From Massospora cicadina (Eukaryota > Entomophthoromycota > Entomophthoromycetes > Entomophthorales > Entomophthoraceae), in NCBI GenBank assembly GCA_022478985.1, contig JAKSZP010000012.1:1-64000 (forward strand): a DNA stretch of 64,000 nucleotides, given 5' to 3'. Both the position numbers and the translations under genes were made by a program. The notes below the pieces were generated by a model that made no database searches, had not been told where the DNA came from, and saw only the letters and a list, made by a program, of their open reading frames with translations. Of the stretch, positions 1 to 9,977 are shown piece after piece. How positions within the stretch are numbered: the first letter of the stretch is position 1; every line of letters begins with the position of its first letter.

Positions 1-1095
1 GGAAGATTTGTTCCCTCTGCTTTGGCCTCAACCATGCAAAAAGAGCGTACCCTCAGGCCAAGTCCACTGCTGCGGCTTCTGAGCCCCCCTCTGGAGGTTC
101 AGTATGGGGCGCTTTGCTGCCCCCTCCCACCCTCCAATCTCATTCAGTGGGCCCACATGGAAAATCAGCCCCCCAAAACCTCCAGCCTCACTCTCCCACC
201 TAAATCTACCCCAGCCAATCAGAGCAATGCTTGGACCACCATTGGCACCCAAGCAGCTGCCCATTCGCCCAATCACACCCACCCAAGTTCGAACGCCACT
301 ATTCCAGTGAACCAAAATCCATGGGATCTATTGGCTGAAACTGACAAATCAGGTAATGTCCTCATTAGTAAGCATACAGGTCAACCTCTCTGCCAAGGCG
401 ATTATGGTCGGGAGGAATTTTTCCTTCCTGACTTTGATGAAACCCCTACCCCTCGCCATTTCGTTCCTCTGCCCAATACAGCCCCCTTCCAAAGTGATCA
501 CCAGCTCACCTTAGCTGCGGTGGCCTCTCCTCACTGCCCAAAACTACGCACCGCGGTGGCCCAGTCAGTGGCTCAGCTCCAGCATGGCCTGCCCACCCTC
601 TTCTTCCCCCTGACTTCCCTGAATCTCCCTGCAGTGACATCTCAAAACTATTTGATGATGCTGAAATTGCTGTTATAAATGTCGCAACAATTGCTTCATT
701 CAACCCCTCAGCCAAAATCACCCGCCACAGTATCTCCCTTTTCACCCAACTTCCTGAAGCCCACAAAGAAGCTGAAGTTCTCCTCACAGCTTTTGGTGAA
801 ACACTTTCCCGTCATTATCTTGATGCAGAAGAGGAAAACTCCTACTACGCTGACCTCAACCCCCACTATGTGGATGCCCCAGCGCCCTGGCTCTCTGATC
901 TGATCTGATACTGTAACCAACATCCCACAATCAAGATGGGTCTTTCTGAAAACCAACCCCCCAACCCATCCTCACCCTCTGCCATGGTGGGTTAGCAGTT
1001 TCTGCTTCCCACCTGGTTAGTAGTTTTGTTTTGTTGTTTTGAGTGTTGTGTTCAGTACTGTCCATCCCCTGGTCAGCGTACCTCAAATAAATCGA
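1..1095 (+). mobile_element. ORF1-only LINE derivative, copy C (5' end outside window)
   Basis: This is the 3' half of a non-autonomous LINE-like element that encodes a gag-like ORF1 and then goes straight into its 3' UTR, with no endonuclease or RT. In frame 3 from base 3 a zinc knuckle reads ICSLCFGLNHAKRAYP, so the last Cys of CX2CX4HX4C has become Tyr. A Pro/Ser-rich linker follows. The frame of 22-678 then carries the family signature NPWDLLAETDKSG (also in copies A and B). After another frameshift comes a C-terminal domain (LFTQLPEAHKEAEVLLTAFG, about 740-800) matching copies A and D. The 3' end at 1059-1092 is the shared tail ending CCTCAAATAAATC. The frameshifts and missing Cys make it a pseudogene. 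Its link to copies A, B and D is seen directly; the function (RNA binding for retrotransposition) is inferred from the family. Confidence 0.75.
1059..1092 (+). promoter_or_regulatory. Shared LINE/SINE 3' tail motif (copy C)
   Basis: TGTCCATCCCCTGGTCAGCG followed by TACCTCAAATAAATC. The same motif ends copies A and B, LINE-1 and both SINEs. It probably serves as the RT recognition sequence in the RNA; this role is inferred. Confidence 0.65.
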
Positions 1096-1602
1096 TAATT
1101 CCAATTGAATATACAGAATCCTATATGAAAATAGACCAAAATTATACTACACAAGATGAGAATTGAGATGCTTTATTAATTAAAACCAGAGATATATCTA
1201 TAAGGGAAAATTTCGTGGTTCTTCGCGAGGATTTCCTTGATTCACCTGAGGTAAGATCCTTACTACCAGAGGACCAAAATTGTTGATTATCATTATTATT
1301 ATAAGATTTATGATGATCATATCTAATAGAGCTCTAGTTAGATGCGATTGACCTTCTTAAAGAGTCCTAGCCCCTTTGAATGATTAGTCATTTCTAATTG
1401 CTTGGCAGTCTCAGATTGCTGATTTTCTTTGGGCTGATTAGATTCACCCATTGTAGGAGGTTAATAACTTCTAAGAGTCTTTCTTCAGTCAAATTGAGAA
1501 ACAGAAATACTCGTTTTAGATCTTTCAATCTTATTAGACTTAGATATCAAATCTCGATCTAGAATACTTTCAGTCATCTTAGTTGCATCTCCAACAGTGG
1601 CC
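1096..1602. other. AT-rich gap, nothing recognised
   Basis: No coding similarity, LTR or RNA gene was recognised between copies C and D. The stretch is AT-rich with short simple ATT runs near 1290-1310. Confidence 0.5.
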
Positions 1603-3130
1603 ATCATTGAAATGGCAGTGACAGTTTTCAAACTGACTGGATATATTGACTTTCGCCCTTTTTAAGGGCTATTTTGACATTGGATTTTGATCTGAGGCTG
1701 ATGTGGAGGCAGCATTTAAGCTGCCAATTATTCATAAAAACTTCAAACCCCACTGTTTTCACGCAGCTCCCAGATGAGGCCGCTTTAGTGGTCCAGTTTG
1801 CCAGGATGTTATCATATTTCTCCACTGAACGCCTTCGCCACAAACTGATGGAGGGTTTGACCATTTACAGAGCAGAACCTATCTTGCAGTTTGTGGCTCC
1901 CAGCAGGGCAGGTCAGTTGGCAGGGCCTCATGGCTTTGCAATGATCCGCCCTTTCCATCATGACACCCACCTCACGATTCCCCCAAACTGTGACCAGATA
2001 TGCACCTGATCACCCTTTTTGGCACATGTCAAAAAACGGCCATGCCATATGCCACTTGTGCTTTGAATTGGATCATTTGAAGCACAAGTGCCCCACAGCT
2101 TCCGCCTCCCCTGCTTCCACCGCTCCTCCTTCTGGCATTGGGCCAGCTTCTGCCTTGCCCAAATTTTTCGAATGGGGCGCAATCCTCCCACCCCTACCTC
2201 AGCTAATTCTGACGCTGCTTCCAAAGCAGCAGCCAATCAAAAATTAAATTCTTTAAACATTTGTTGGAATTATAGAATTCTGAGCCAATGGATGAGACAG
2301 TTTCAGCTGAGCTGCCCTGGTCAACTGTTTGCAGCCAATCAGGATACGCCACTGAACTGACTCCAGTGGCTGGCCCAGCATTAGCCAATTTAAATCCATT
2401 GAAGCACTTGAATGGATTGATAATACAAATCAGCCTTACAATGTTAAGCCTGATTTTGTCTTGGAGGAGTTTTTTTGTAAATCCTCCCTTATTCACACCC
2501 CCACCATTTTTGTTCTATAAATAGTTTCCCTTCTTTAAGAATATAAATGAAATGGCGGTAGAAGTTGCAGCTGCTCCTACCAACACCCTCCTCCGCCAAC
2601 ATCTTCATGGGGCGATGTAACCCCTTGTTGAGGATATTCCCATCCCAAATTTCCCCCCATGATTTTGATGAGGATGCAAGATATGAAATTGAGGAGCTCA
2701 CTTTTGGAGCAAGCCGTGTAAGCACAATGCAGCAAAAAGATTTAATTTTTGACCCTAATTATCCTGAGACCCGCTGGCACATCAAGTAATTTAATTGTGT
2801 GCTGGCTCTCGTCACTTTCACTGAGCATCAACTTGCTCAATATGTTGAGGCTAGGGCACAGCTGGCCTCATAAATGAAGAAAACCCACAACTATACCTCC
2901 TTATGCCCCATGTCACTGATGCTCCCACCACAATGCTGTCTGCCATGGTCCACCAGCTAAAGCGGGAACCAGACAAAAGTTCCCCAAAAGCTTCCTCACC
3001 TTCTGATATGGCTTCCTAGGCTGATAACTTAGGAACTATATTAGAAGATTTTTTATTTAGCATAATCTCTTTATTTGGCTCATTTGCAAAATAAAGATGC
3101 ATGGTGGTCCCCCTTTTGGGTTGGGCACCA
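1603..3130 (+). pseudogene. ORF1-only LINE derivative, copy D (5' truncated, frameshifted)
   Basis: Similarity to copies A and B starts at about 1603 (IIEMA.....GYIDFRP, matching IIKMAQ...LIDFHP in A). It continues through the gag-like core at 1674-1990 (LPDEAALVVQFARMLSYFST, then LMEGL.IY......LQFVAPS). The CCHC knuckle at about 2050-2095 is intact (CHLCFELDHLKHKC). A diverged C-terminal domain follows at about 2640-3010 (FDPNYPETRWHIK, LVTFTEHQLAQYVEARAQ). Many stops and frame changes break the gene. The 3' end near 3100-3130 has TCCCCCTTTTGGGTTGGGCACC, which may be a diverged version of the family tail, but I am not sure. The 5' third present in A and B is missing, as expected for 5' truncation during target-primed reverse transcription. 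Confidence 0.7.
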
Positions 3131-3640
3131 CTAGTGGTAAAAAATATTAGAAATCCCATTTTTATTTAACAAGTAGCCCTTGCTTAGACTCTCTGAGCGA
3201 TGAGGGACTGTGGCTGGCTTTACGCGGTGCCTTCAATGGGCTAATAAAAGGTTTGGAATGTTTCTAAAAAGCAGTAAAACCTGCGTTCTCTTCCTTCCAA
3301 ACATTTTATAGGGTTTTTAAACCCAGTCAAAGGAGATATTTCTATAAGCTCTATTTATAGTTATATTTTGGTCAGGTCCAGACTCTACTCTATCTTGATG
3401 TCATCAGAATATAATTTCCCAAAAAAGCAGAAACCGCTAATCAGTGGACACACTGATAGGGCGGTCACCACTAGCCTTAAATCCTATAATTGGTGTTCTT
3501 CTCTGCAAATTCCCTATCCAACCAAAATGGAGTAAGTTGATTGGGCCACAAATGTTTTACTGGTTGAGACCACTAGATATACTGCCTCCAGGAAGGCACA
3601 TTCTCTTCTGAATAAAGGATTTGAGGTTTGACCGTTGTTT
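3131..3640. other. No gene recognised
   Basis: AT-rich sequence without recognisable coding or RNA features. It lies just upstream of the TATA-containing tandem monomers and may be an eroded part of the same element. Confidence 0.4.
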
Positions 3641-4170
3641 CTGGAAAGGGAGGGTGACAGGAGTTTAGCCCCAAGTTTAATTTACGTTTTATTAATTGGC
3701 CAGATTTGTTATGCCTATAGCTGCCCATATAAATACCACTCCTAAAACCATTTTTTGTATAAAATAGAGACACCTTCCTTTTTTAGGTTTTTTCTTTTGA
3801 GACTTGAGAATCAGTAGTGGTCTAACTGTAAAACTTTTGGTAATCTTAAGAAATGTGATCAGACTTGTCACTCCTGTGGCCACCCATATAAATAATGCTC
3901 TCAAAAAATTTATATTATCTTTTAAAAATGGAAGCTCCTTCTATGGTTGGGCTTTTTCTCTTAGGGAACTCGAAAGTAATCAGGGCTTTAGCCCCTAAGC
4001 TTTAAACAGCTGTTTCAGGCAATTAGATGGGGATGTAACACCCGCACCACCCCTATAAAAACCGCACTTGGAAAGCAAAAATCTCTATTAAAAAGGCGCC
4101 AACTTCCAGTGCCACGCCATCACTCTCAGAGGAAAATTTGTGGGTTAGCAGGGGTCTAGCCCTGACATTC
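3640..4170 (+). repeat. Tandem promoter-like monomers (about 160 bp each), three TATA boxes
   Basis: Three diverged direct repeats, plus a partial fourth at 4117-4170, can be aligned by eye. Each starts near a TTTAGCCCC(T)AAG-type block (about 3665, 3815 diverged, 3985). Each runs through a tTGTnAnnCC block and reaches CCCATATAAATA (3724-3735), CCCATATAAATA (3883-3894) or CCCCTATAAAA (4050-4060), followed by a purine/A-rich stretch. Spacing between TATA boxes is about 159 and 167 bp. Each unit thus carries its own core-promoter-like box. Similar monomer arrays occur in the 5' UTR of mouse L1 and in some LTR U3 regions. Here the array sits upstream of the chromovirus remains, but it could belong to another lost element. 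Confidence 0.5.
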
Positions 4171-4559
4171 TAACTAAACTACTATTAGAAAAACTTGTAT
4201 TTCTAGGACTCCATTTCCCAGTTTGATGTAAACCATCAATGGAAGGGAGTCTTGCCAACTTGGATTTAGTGGGATATTCACAAATAGGCTATTGTATTTT
4301 TTTGATGCCTTTTCAACCTGAAAACGATATTTTTAAAGGGGAAAAATAAGTAAAATGAGGCTTCCAGAAGCTGTGGCGTTAACATTATGGAGCCAATTCA
4401 CATTAGTCAAATCACTTTTAAGAACATATGCTTGTCCTACAAATTAATTCTCTGAACTCATGTGGTTGACAAGAGTTACTATAAAGAAAGGGTGGTAAGT
4501 ATGCTGCTGCAGAGAAATACCATGGAGTATGTACCCTCGGTGGTAAGGGTGGCAAACTA

Positions 4560-6229
4560 CCCTTACCCTTTTCTAATGAGAAACCACATCTTTGTGGCGT
4601 TCTGAGGTCTAAATTTGATCCCAGCTTGGGTTTGGTGCCATTAGCTACATTATATAATGAATATTCTGGGTATTTTTTGCCATTTACTACTTTTTCTTCA
4701 CCCTCAGAGAAGTTTAGGACAACAATTTTAGTGGACAAAGTGGCCTCAAAGAACTTTATTGATCTAACCTAACCGTCTACCTTGTGTTACACTACTTACC
4801 TGGTGTTGTAGTTAGAGCAGGGGCTTCTCAGAATATTTCTCACTTTAAAGGTGCAGTGTCAGGTTGAACATCCTGTCAGTACGTCACACTTGGCTGAACA
4901 CTTATTAGCAGCAAAAGCCCCGCTGTACCAAATTAACTTGAGAGTGGGCTGGTGGAAAAAGGGTGATATTTAAAACAAAGTTGATGGACATTGCCTTAAC
5001 TTTGTCCATTTAAGTGGTCTTAAATAATCACCTTATTGGACAGCAGCACTATAGCAACTTTCCCCAGTGGCCCAATGTACATAAACTAAGTCTTGCGCCT
5101 CTGCTGAAGCCCACTCTAAAAGCTCCCCTATCCCCCTGTCTGGAGGCATTAGAGTATTTATTTGATGCAGCTTCAGAAAATGCCTTGCCTGATCATTTAT
5201 AGTTTGATTTTTCAAACTCACAGTTGACCAGGGTCGCATTTCCCCCAAATTTACACTTTGATTATGTGGGAAAAGCAGCATTAGATGTTTGAGTTAAAGA
5301 GAAACTTTCAAAATAAGCCATCATTCGATATACCTCTCTAGTATGCTCACCACTGCTCTTTTTGGAAAAGGCAGACGGTACTCTGCTACCTTGTGTAGAC
5401 TATGTTACATGAATAATGCCATCATACCTTATCTGCATCCTATTCCAGTGGAGGCACAAATTGCCCACTATGTGGAGAAAGCTAGAGTCTTCTCCAAACT
5501 GGATTGCTTGGGTGCCTTTAGCCAAAACTGTATCAAAAATGGGCAGAAAGGCTAAATGCATTCTTTATTAGGAAAATGATTTTCCAATTCTGGGTCATGC
5601 CTTTTCGTTTTTAAGAATGTGCATGCTCTTTCAACGTTGTATTATTTTGTTTTATAGAGTGTTGGGTAAGAGCTATGTGGCCTATATGTATGAAATTTTA
5701 ATTTTCTCCCCTAATCAAGCATCCCATGAGATTCAAATGCGGCAAGTGGTTAAGAATTTGAGAAAAGAAAAAAATGACGCTGAAGATTAGTAAGTTTGAG
5801 CTTCTAAGTCCTAAGTCACTGTTATGGGGAAACATCATTTTATAGAAAAGGACAATTATTACTCCAAATAAGGAGAAAGATATTTGTAATCGGCCCACGC
5901 ACACCTCAGTTAAAGAATTGAGAAGCTTTTAGGGGACCAGCACCTTCCTTATGAAGTTTACACCAATTCTTTCAGAGGTAGCGGCACACTTTTTAATGAT
6001 AGAGGGGCTAAAACTCTTCATTGGTTATCGCACTGATGGAAGCCTTCCAAGCTGTGGAGTGCACTTTGCCCCCCACGTTATTTTTCATCACGTAGATCAC
6101 AATATAAAGTTTACATTAACTACTATTGACTCCAACTTTGCTATTCTAGCTGCTCTTTTACAGGTGGACAAAGATGGGTAGGTAGCTTACTGTAAGATAT
6201 TTCCATATAATTGTCCTTAACTGTGTTAT
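4560..6229 (+). pseudogene. Chromovirus protease, RT and N-terminal RNase H (broken)
   Basis: The protease reads NEYSGYFLPF...TTILVDKVASKNFIDLT at about 4640-4770. It aligns with ENSDYFLVPM...FEDLVDTGAAGNFMS at 63.6 kb, so the active-site DTG has become DKV. The RT begins with a KADGTLRP-like block near 5370 and ELNN.IIPY-type NNAIIPYLHPIP (about 5410-5450). It continues with ARVFSKLDCLGAF (5485-5520) and ends at about 5680-5710 with YMYEILIFSPNQ, where functional relatives have YLDDILIFSPN. The catalytic Asp pair is therefore lost. RNase H starts near 6100 with TLTTIDSNFAILAALLQVDKDG. There are stops and at least four frame changes. The role in the intact element was polyprotein cleavage and cDNA synthesis. 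Confidence 0.7.
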
Positions 6230-6230
6230 A

Positions 6231-6784
6231 CACAGTGCATTCAAAAAGTTCCAGGACTAACGTTTTAAAGACACAACTTTACAAATAAATAAATTTTCTT
6301 TTATATAATTTAAACGTACAACCTTTCCCTCTCTATACATATTTATATTGCTAAAACAATTGTTAAAAGGTATGCACATAGTTCCTATTTTGTATAACCA
6401 TATTTAAACCAGATGTCACATTCTTCTGAATTGTCTCTACTTTATCAAAAGGATGAACCTTCAGTGCCACCTTCAGATTATAGTTTTCCACCCTATCCAC
6501 CAGATTTGGCTCTGTCTGACTTCTTTCTGTTCTCTAATCTGAAGGTTGCATTGAAGGTTCATCCTTTTGATAAAGTAGAGACAATTCAGAAGAATGTGAC
6601 AGCTTGTTTAAACATGGATATACAAAATAGGAACTATGTGCATACCTTTTAAAAATTGTTTTAGCAATATAAATATGTATAGAGAGGGAAAGGTTGTATA
6701 TTAAATTATGATAAAAGAAAGTTTATTTATTTGTAAAGTTGTGTCTTTAAAACGTTAGTCCCAGAACTTTTTGAATGCACTGTG
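6231..6784. mobile_element. Fold-back element derived from the 3' end of a mariner transposon
   Basis: The element is 554 bp, flanked by TA at 6229-6230 and 6785-6786 as expected for Tc1/mariner. Its ends are perfect inverted repeats (CACAGTGCATTCAAAAAGTT outermost). The inversion continues inward for about 230 bp per arm: 6412-6465 is the reverse complement of 6547-6602. Only about 80 bp of loop is left. The right arm plus loop (6413-6652) encodes a mariner transposase C-terminus: PPYPPDLALSDFFLF contains the third catalytic Asp of the D,D34D triad (family: PPYSPDLAPSDFFLF), then LKVALKVHPFD. The left arm is an inverted copy of this end and not the true transposase 5' end. The element cannot encode a full transposase. 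It inserted inside the chromovirus RNase H. Confidence 0.85.
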
Positions 6785-6786
6785 TA

Positions 6787-8264
6787 TTAAGCTGTATATG
6801 AAAGTGACCTCTTGGCTGTAGTGGAAGCACTAACTTTTGGCTCCATCATCCTCAAGGTTTTTCCTGACCTTTCCACATTTTTACTGACCCTCGGGCTCTG
6901 GTGTACCATTGAGCCATCATGTCTTGACTCCCTGACAAACCCACTGGCATGTTACCTTTTCCCAATTTGTGTACTATTATGCGTTAAAAAATGGCAGATG
7001 AGTATGGTATAGCGGATGTTTTGGGATGTCACACTGATTTAGCTCCTGACCCCAAGGAAGTGCAGTTGCATAACACCCACCTGATAATTTCCCAGGGACA
7101 ATTGTATCTAAGCAGCCCTCCTCAACTGCAAGCATTCTGGATCTTTATTCTCCGGCGCGTCTAGAGGAGTATGGTATGTTCAAAAAGTCGTCCTTACTCA
7201 GTCTTTATCAGTGGAATATAGTTTAAATCTCGCCAAATGCATTTTGAATCAGGAGTTTATAAAAGAGAGGTACGATGAAAAGGAAGATAGGGTATAGTTC
7301 CAGGGACATTTATGGACTCTCAAAGGAGCACTTCACTAAAAGATAACTAGGTAACATCATTATGGGCAACTGTAGGGCTCACTGGGAAAGCAAAAACCCT
7401 GGAGTTTATCCTCTGTATGTATAACTGGTAAGGATTTTTTTATTAGGTTGCAAGATATACCAAGGAGTGCCTTGTCTGCAATCAAATGAAACCAAATCGT
7501 CAACCTTTAGTGGGTTTGTTGGTACCAGTCCTGAAAGTTAAGGACCCAGGACTCCCCTCACAGTTTATTTTAATGTGGAACCACCCCTCTCTGATGGCTA
7601 CTATGCTATCATGGTGGTGGTGGACCATTTTATGAAGTTCTCCCACTTTACCTTTGCAGAACCAAAGTCACCGCGGCTGAGATGGCTAGGCTGTTTGTTA
7701 CTAATGTGTTCACTCTTCATGGTAACTCAAGAAATAATTACCAATAGGGGAACCCAGTTTACCCCTGTCTTTTGGGAAGAGTTGTGTAAGACTCTGCAAA
7801 TCTGTCCTGGTCGTTCAACTGCCTATCATCCCCAATCAGATGGGCAGACAGAACTAGTGAACCAGTGCCTTGAACAATTCTTGCGGTGTTAAACTGCCGC
7901 AGATCATTCAAATTGAGTTCCTCACCTTCCTATGGCCCAGTTTAGCTACAACAACACTTTGCATTCTTTGATTGGTTATTCCCCATTTTTTGCCAACCAT
8001 GGTTTTAACCCCAACTACAACATGGAGCCCAGTTGCAGATCCAAGGTGGAAGTGGTTGTGGACTTTTCTAAAATGATCAAGAAATTAAACCAGGGGGTGA
8101 GAACAAACTTGGATGTGGCTATGCAAGCTTATAAGGAGAACGCAGATAGGAAAAGACAGGTAGGTCTTGCGTACAAGGAAGGGGATCTTGTGATGCTTGA
8201 TGCTAGAAACATCCCTATCAAGAAACCATGCAAAAAGCTGGGACCACTGAGGATTATTCCTTAA
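6787..8264 (+). pseudogene. Chromovirus RNase H C-terminus and integrase (broken)
   Basis: Immediately after the fold-back element the RNase H frame resumes (YESDLLAVVEALTFG; family: YD.ELLAIVEAF). The integrase zinc finger survives as CLVCNQMKPNRQPLVGLLVP near 7470-7530. The catalytic core spans about 7575-7890: IMVVVDHFMKFSHFTF, then ITNRGTQFTPVFWEELCK (the second Asp is Asn here; family: DRG.QFTS.FW), then AYHPQSDGQTELVNQCLEQFLRC with the catalytic Glu. A GYSPFFANHGFNP block and the GDLVMLDARNIPIKKP tail follow at 7932-8264. A stop at 7888 and others break the frame. Intact copies would insert the cDNA. Confidence 0.8.
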
Positions 8265-8279
8265 ATTATTGTTAGAAAG

Positions 8280-8570
8280 GTGGGCCACGCCTCATACCAG
8301 TTGGATCTTCCCTCTTTGTTTCAGATCTTTTTTGTCTTTCATGAGAGCAAATTGATGTTGTTTGAGGGCCCCCCACCAGAGACTCCTGAGGCCTATCTCG
8401 TGGATGAGGTGCCAGAGAGGAAAGTGGAGAAAATAGTAGCCTCCCTCAGAGTAAAGAGAAGGCTTGAGTACTTGGTATCTTGGAAGGGATTTGATGCAGC
8501 AGTGAACAGTTGGGTACTAGCACGCAACTGTGCACATTCCCAAGAACTGATCGAAGCTTTCCACAAGTGA
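8280..8570 (+). pseudogene. Integrase C-terminus with chromodomain
   Basis: The open stretch of 96 codons starts with the chromoviral linker HASYQLDLPSLFQIFFVFHESKL. A chromodomain follows from about residue 45: VEKIVASLRVKRRLEYLVSWKGF, then SWVLARNCAHSQELIEAFHK. Compare the family pattern VE.IL..R...G...YLVKWKGY...W.P...L..A..LI..F. One Trp of the aromatic cage is visible in SWKGF. In working elements the chromodomain reads histone marks and guides integration into heterochromatin. This segment is the best-preserved part of Chr1. Confidence 0.8.
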
Positions 8571-8680
8571 TTCCCCAGGTCACCAGATCTCAGTCAAAGC
8601 AAGCCATTGCCGCAATGAAGTTGCCCCCAGCCCACAAGAACTTTACCTTGGTGCAAGCCCCTGGAGGGGGGTGGAGCTCC

Positions 8681-8698
8681 AAAAGGAGGAGAGAGTAA
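8681..8698 (+). promoter_or_regulatory. Polypurine tract of Chr1
   Basis: AAAAGGAGGAGAGAGTAA lies directly before the 3' LTR start TGTCATGG. The position and purine run are as expected for the plus-strand primer. Confidence 0.65.
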
Positions 8699-9274
8699 TG
8701 TCATGGTTGGAAAATGACATCATAATTGGGACAAATGTTAAAGACAAAGCAGCATGTCAGGAGGCCAAGAAGGTGAAGTTGGCAGGCCTCCATGACCTCA
8801 AGCATACCATATATCATCGCTGGGTTAAGGTGAAGTATGCACAGGTTGGTCCTAAGGATGCGAGAGAAGTTTGACCCTGTATAACAGTAGGGGCATTAAA
8901 AAAACTAGCTTTGCGGTAAACAAAAACAGTTTGCTTTGGTTTTTAGGTGAGCGGGGTCTCAGAACCTGTTCAGTTTTCAAAATTTTTCAGCTCAGCTCGG
9001 CCACTTCTACAATCAATTACCCAAGTTTGGTCAATTACCAAGTACAGTGTATTTCCTAATGGAAGCGTGCACCTATTGGTGCACCTTGGCTTATACCCAG
9101 TTCCTTCAATTGATTGTTTTTCTAAAATTCCTTAAATTCCTCATGTTGAGACCAATCTTTCCTGTTGGATGAATTCTCCCTTATAATAAACCCCTTTTCT
9201 AGTACACCATCTTTATATTTATGTTATCTTGGACAATCCTGTGTATGGACCTCTTTGTAGAAGTCTTGCGCTAC
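8699..9274 (+). repeat. 3' LTR of chromovirus Chr1
   Basis: The LTR begins TGTCATGGTTGG right after the polypurine tract. Its first 200 bp align well with the minus-strand LTR at 62.6 kb; both contain GGAGGCCmAGAAGGTGAA and a CATGACCTcAAGCAyACC-type block. A poly(A)-signal-like TTATAATAAACCCC lies at about 9180. The end is uncertain; CTACA at about 9270-9274 is a plausible CA terminus. No matching 5' LTR is visible upstream. Confidence 0.6.
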
Positions 9275-9582
9275 ATTAACATTTTAATGTTAAAAATGAT
9301 AAAACTATCCGCCCATGCACCATTAGCCCAGGTTCCCTCTAACCTAGGATACCTATAACTTACCACTCCGTGCACCACGTTGCTTCAGTTTGGTTACTTC
9401 CTCTAATGATAACCCTCCTCAACCTAAGTTATTATTTCTTAAGCACCCTCTGATGGGATCTAGTAACTTTTGTACTAACAACTAGTTCCATGGCGTTGGC
9501 CCTGTGCCACCAAGAACTACCACGCTGGGAATAGGAGATCTATAGCCACTCTCCTTACACTTAGAGAATTCCCATTAAGGGC
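9275..9582. other. No gene recognised
   Basis: Sequence between the chromovirus 3' LTR and the SINE target site. It has no coding similarity or repeat that I can name. Confidence 0.4.
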
Positions 9583-9593
9583 TTTTTCAGTTT

Positions 9594-9725
9594 AAATATT
9601 TGAGGTGGGTTGACTTTGGGACAGTTATAACACACTGATATTTTTTCTAGCCAGTACAGGTTTTGAACTCGAAACCTGCACTAGGGTGGAAGCAGTTTTA
9701 CCTTCCAAGCTAACCACCCCTGGTT
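9594..9725 (-). mobile_element. Short tRNA-derived SINE (SINE-2) with 11-bp target duplication
   Basis: Read on the minus strand, the head (about 9722-9650) is tRNA-like. It starts GGGGTGGTTAGCTTGGAAGG (A-box-like) and continues to GCAGGTTTCGAGTTCAAA, which matches the B-box consensus GGTTCGANTCC with one extra T, followed by ACCTG closing a T-stem. After a short linker it ends CTGTCCCAAAGTCAACCC then ACCTCAAATATTT (9624-9594), a shortened version of the LINE 3' tail. TTTTTCAGTTT is repeated exactly at 9583-9593 and 9726-9736, giving a target-site duplication. It has no coding capacity and would need an RT in trans. It is about 130 bp long, shorter than SINE-1. Confidence 0.7.
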
Positions 9726-9736
9726 TTTTTCAGTTT

Positions 9737-9950
9737 TTTGAAAATATTAGCGGTTAAATTTACACCATTTTATAATGAGATGTAAAAATTAGATTTCTTA
9801 ATTTATAATCTGTTGTCAAATTTTATTATAATATTTAAAAGTCTCTTACTAGTTGAGGTAAGGAGCATGGTTGATTGCTTACCTTAGTACACTAACATTA
9901 CAACACAAGTTGTAGTAAATAACATAATATATATGAATATTTTCATTTTT
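9737..9950. other. AT-rich gap, nothing recognised
   Basis: AT-rich stretch of about 210 bp between SINE-2 and copy B with no recognisable feature. Confidence 0.4.
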
Positions 9951-9977
9951 CAAGATAAGCTGACCAGGTGACGGACA
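9951..9977 (-). promoter_or_regulatory. Shared LINE/SINE 3' tail motif (copy B)
   Basis: On the minus strand TGTCCGTCACCTGGTCAGCT then TATCTTG, preceded by TTTCAGTAA as in SINE-1. It is the 3' terminus of copy B. Confidence 0.65.

Larger units (their letters stand above)
4430..9274 (+). mobile_element. Ty3/gypsy chromovirus remnant (Chr1)
   Basis: This is a decayed chromovirus without a visible 5' LTR or clear gag. Pol domains follow the usual order: protease (about 4640-4770), RT (about 5270-5790), RNase H (about 5940-6229, continuing at 6787), integrase (about 7440-8264), chromodomain (8280-8570), polypurine tract and 3' LTR (from 8699). A fold-back DNA element at 6231-6784 splits RNase H. 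The integrase tail LVMLDARNIPIKK with KLGP is typical of chromoviruses, including fungal ones. Protease and LTR have relatives at 63.6 kb and 62.6 kb. The 3' limit (9274) is an estimate from a CA dinucleotide and from where similarity to the 62-kb copy fades. Confidence 0.75.

Noticed and set aside
28..315. Open frame antisense to copy C
   Set aside because: Shadow of the GC-rich Pro/Ser linker of ORF1 on the other strand.
3573..3904. Two minus-strand open frames with similar repeats (IWAAIGITN, IWVATGVTS)
   Set aside because: The similarity reflects the tandem TATA monomers at DNA level, not a repeated protein.
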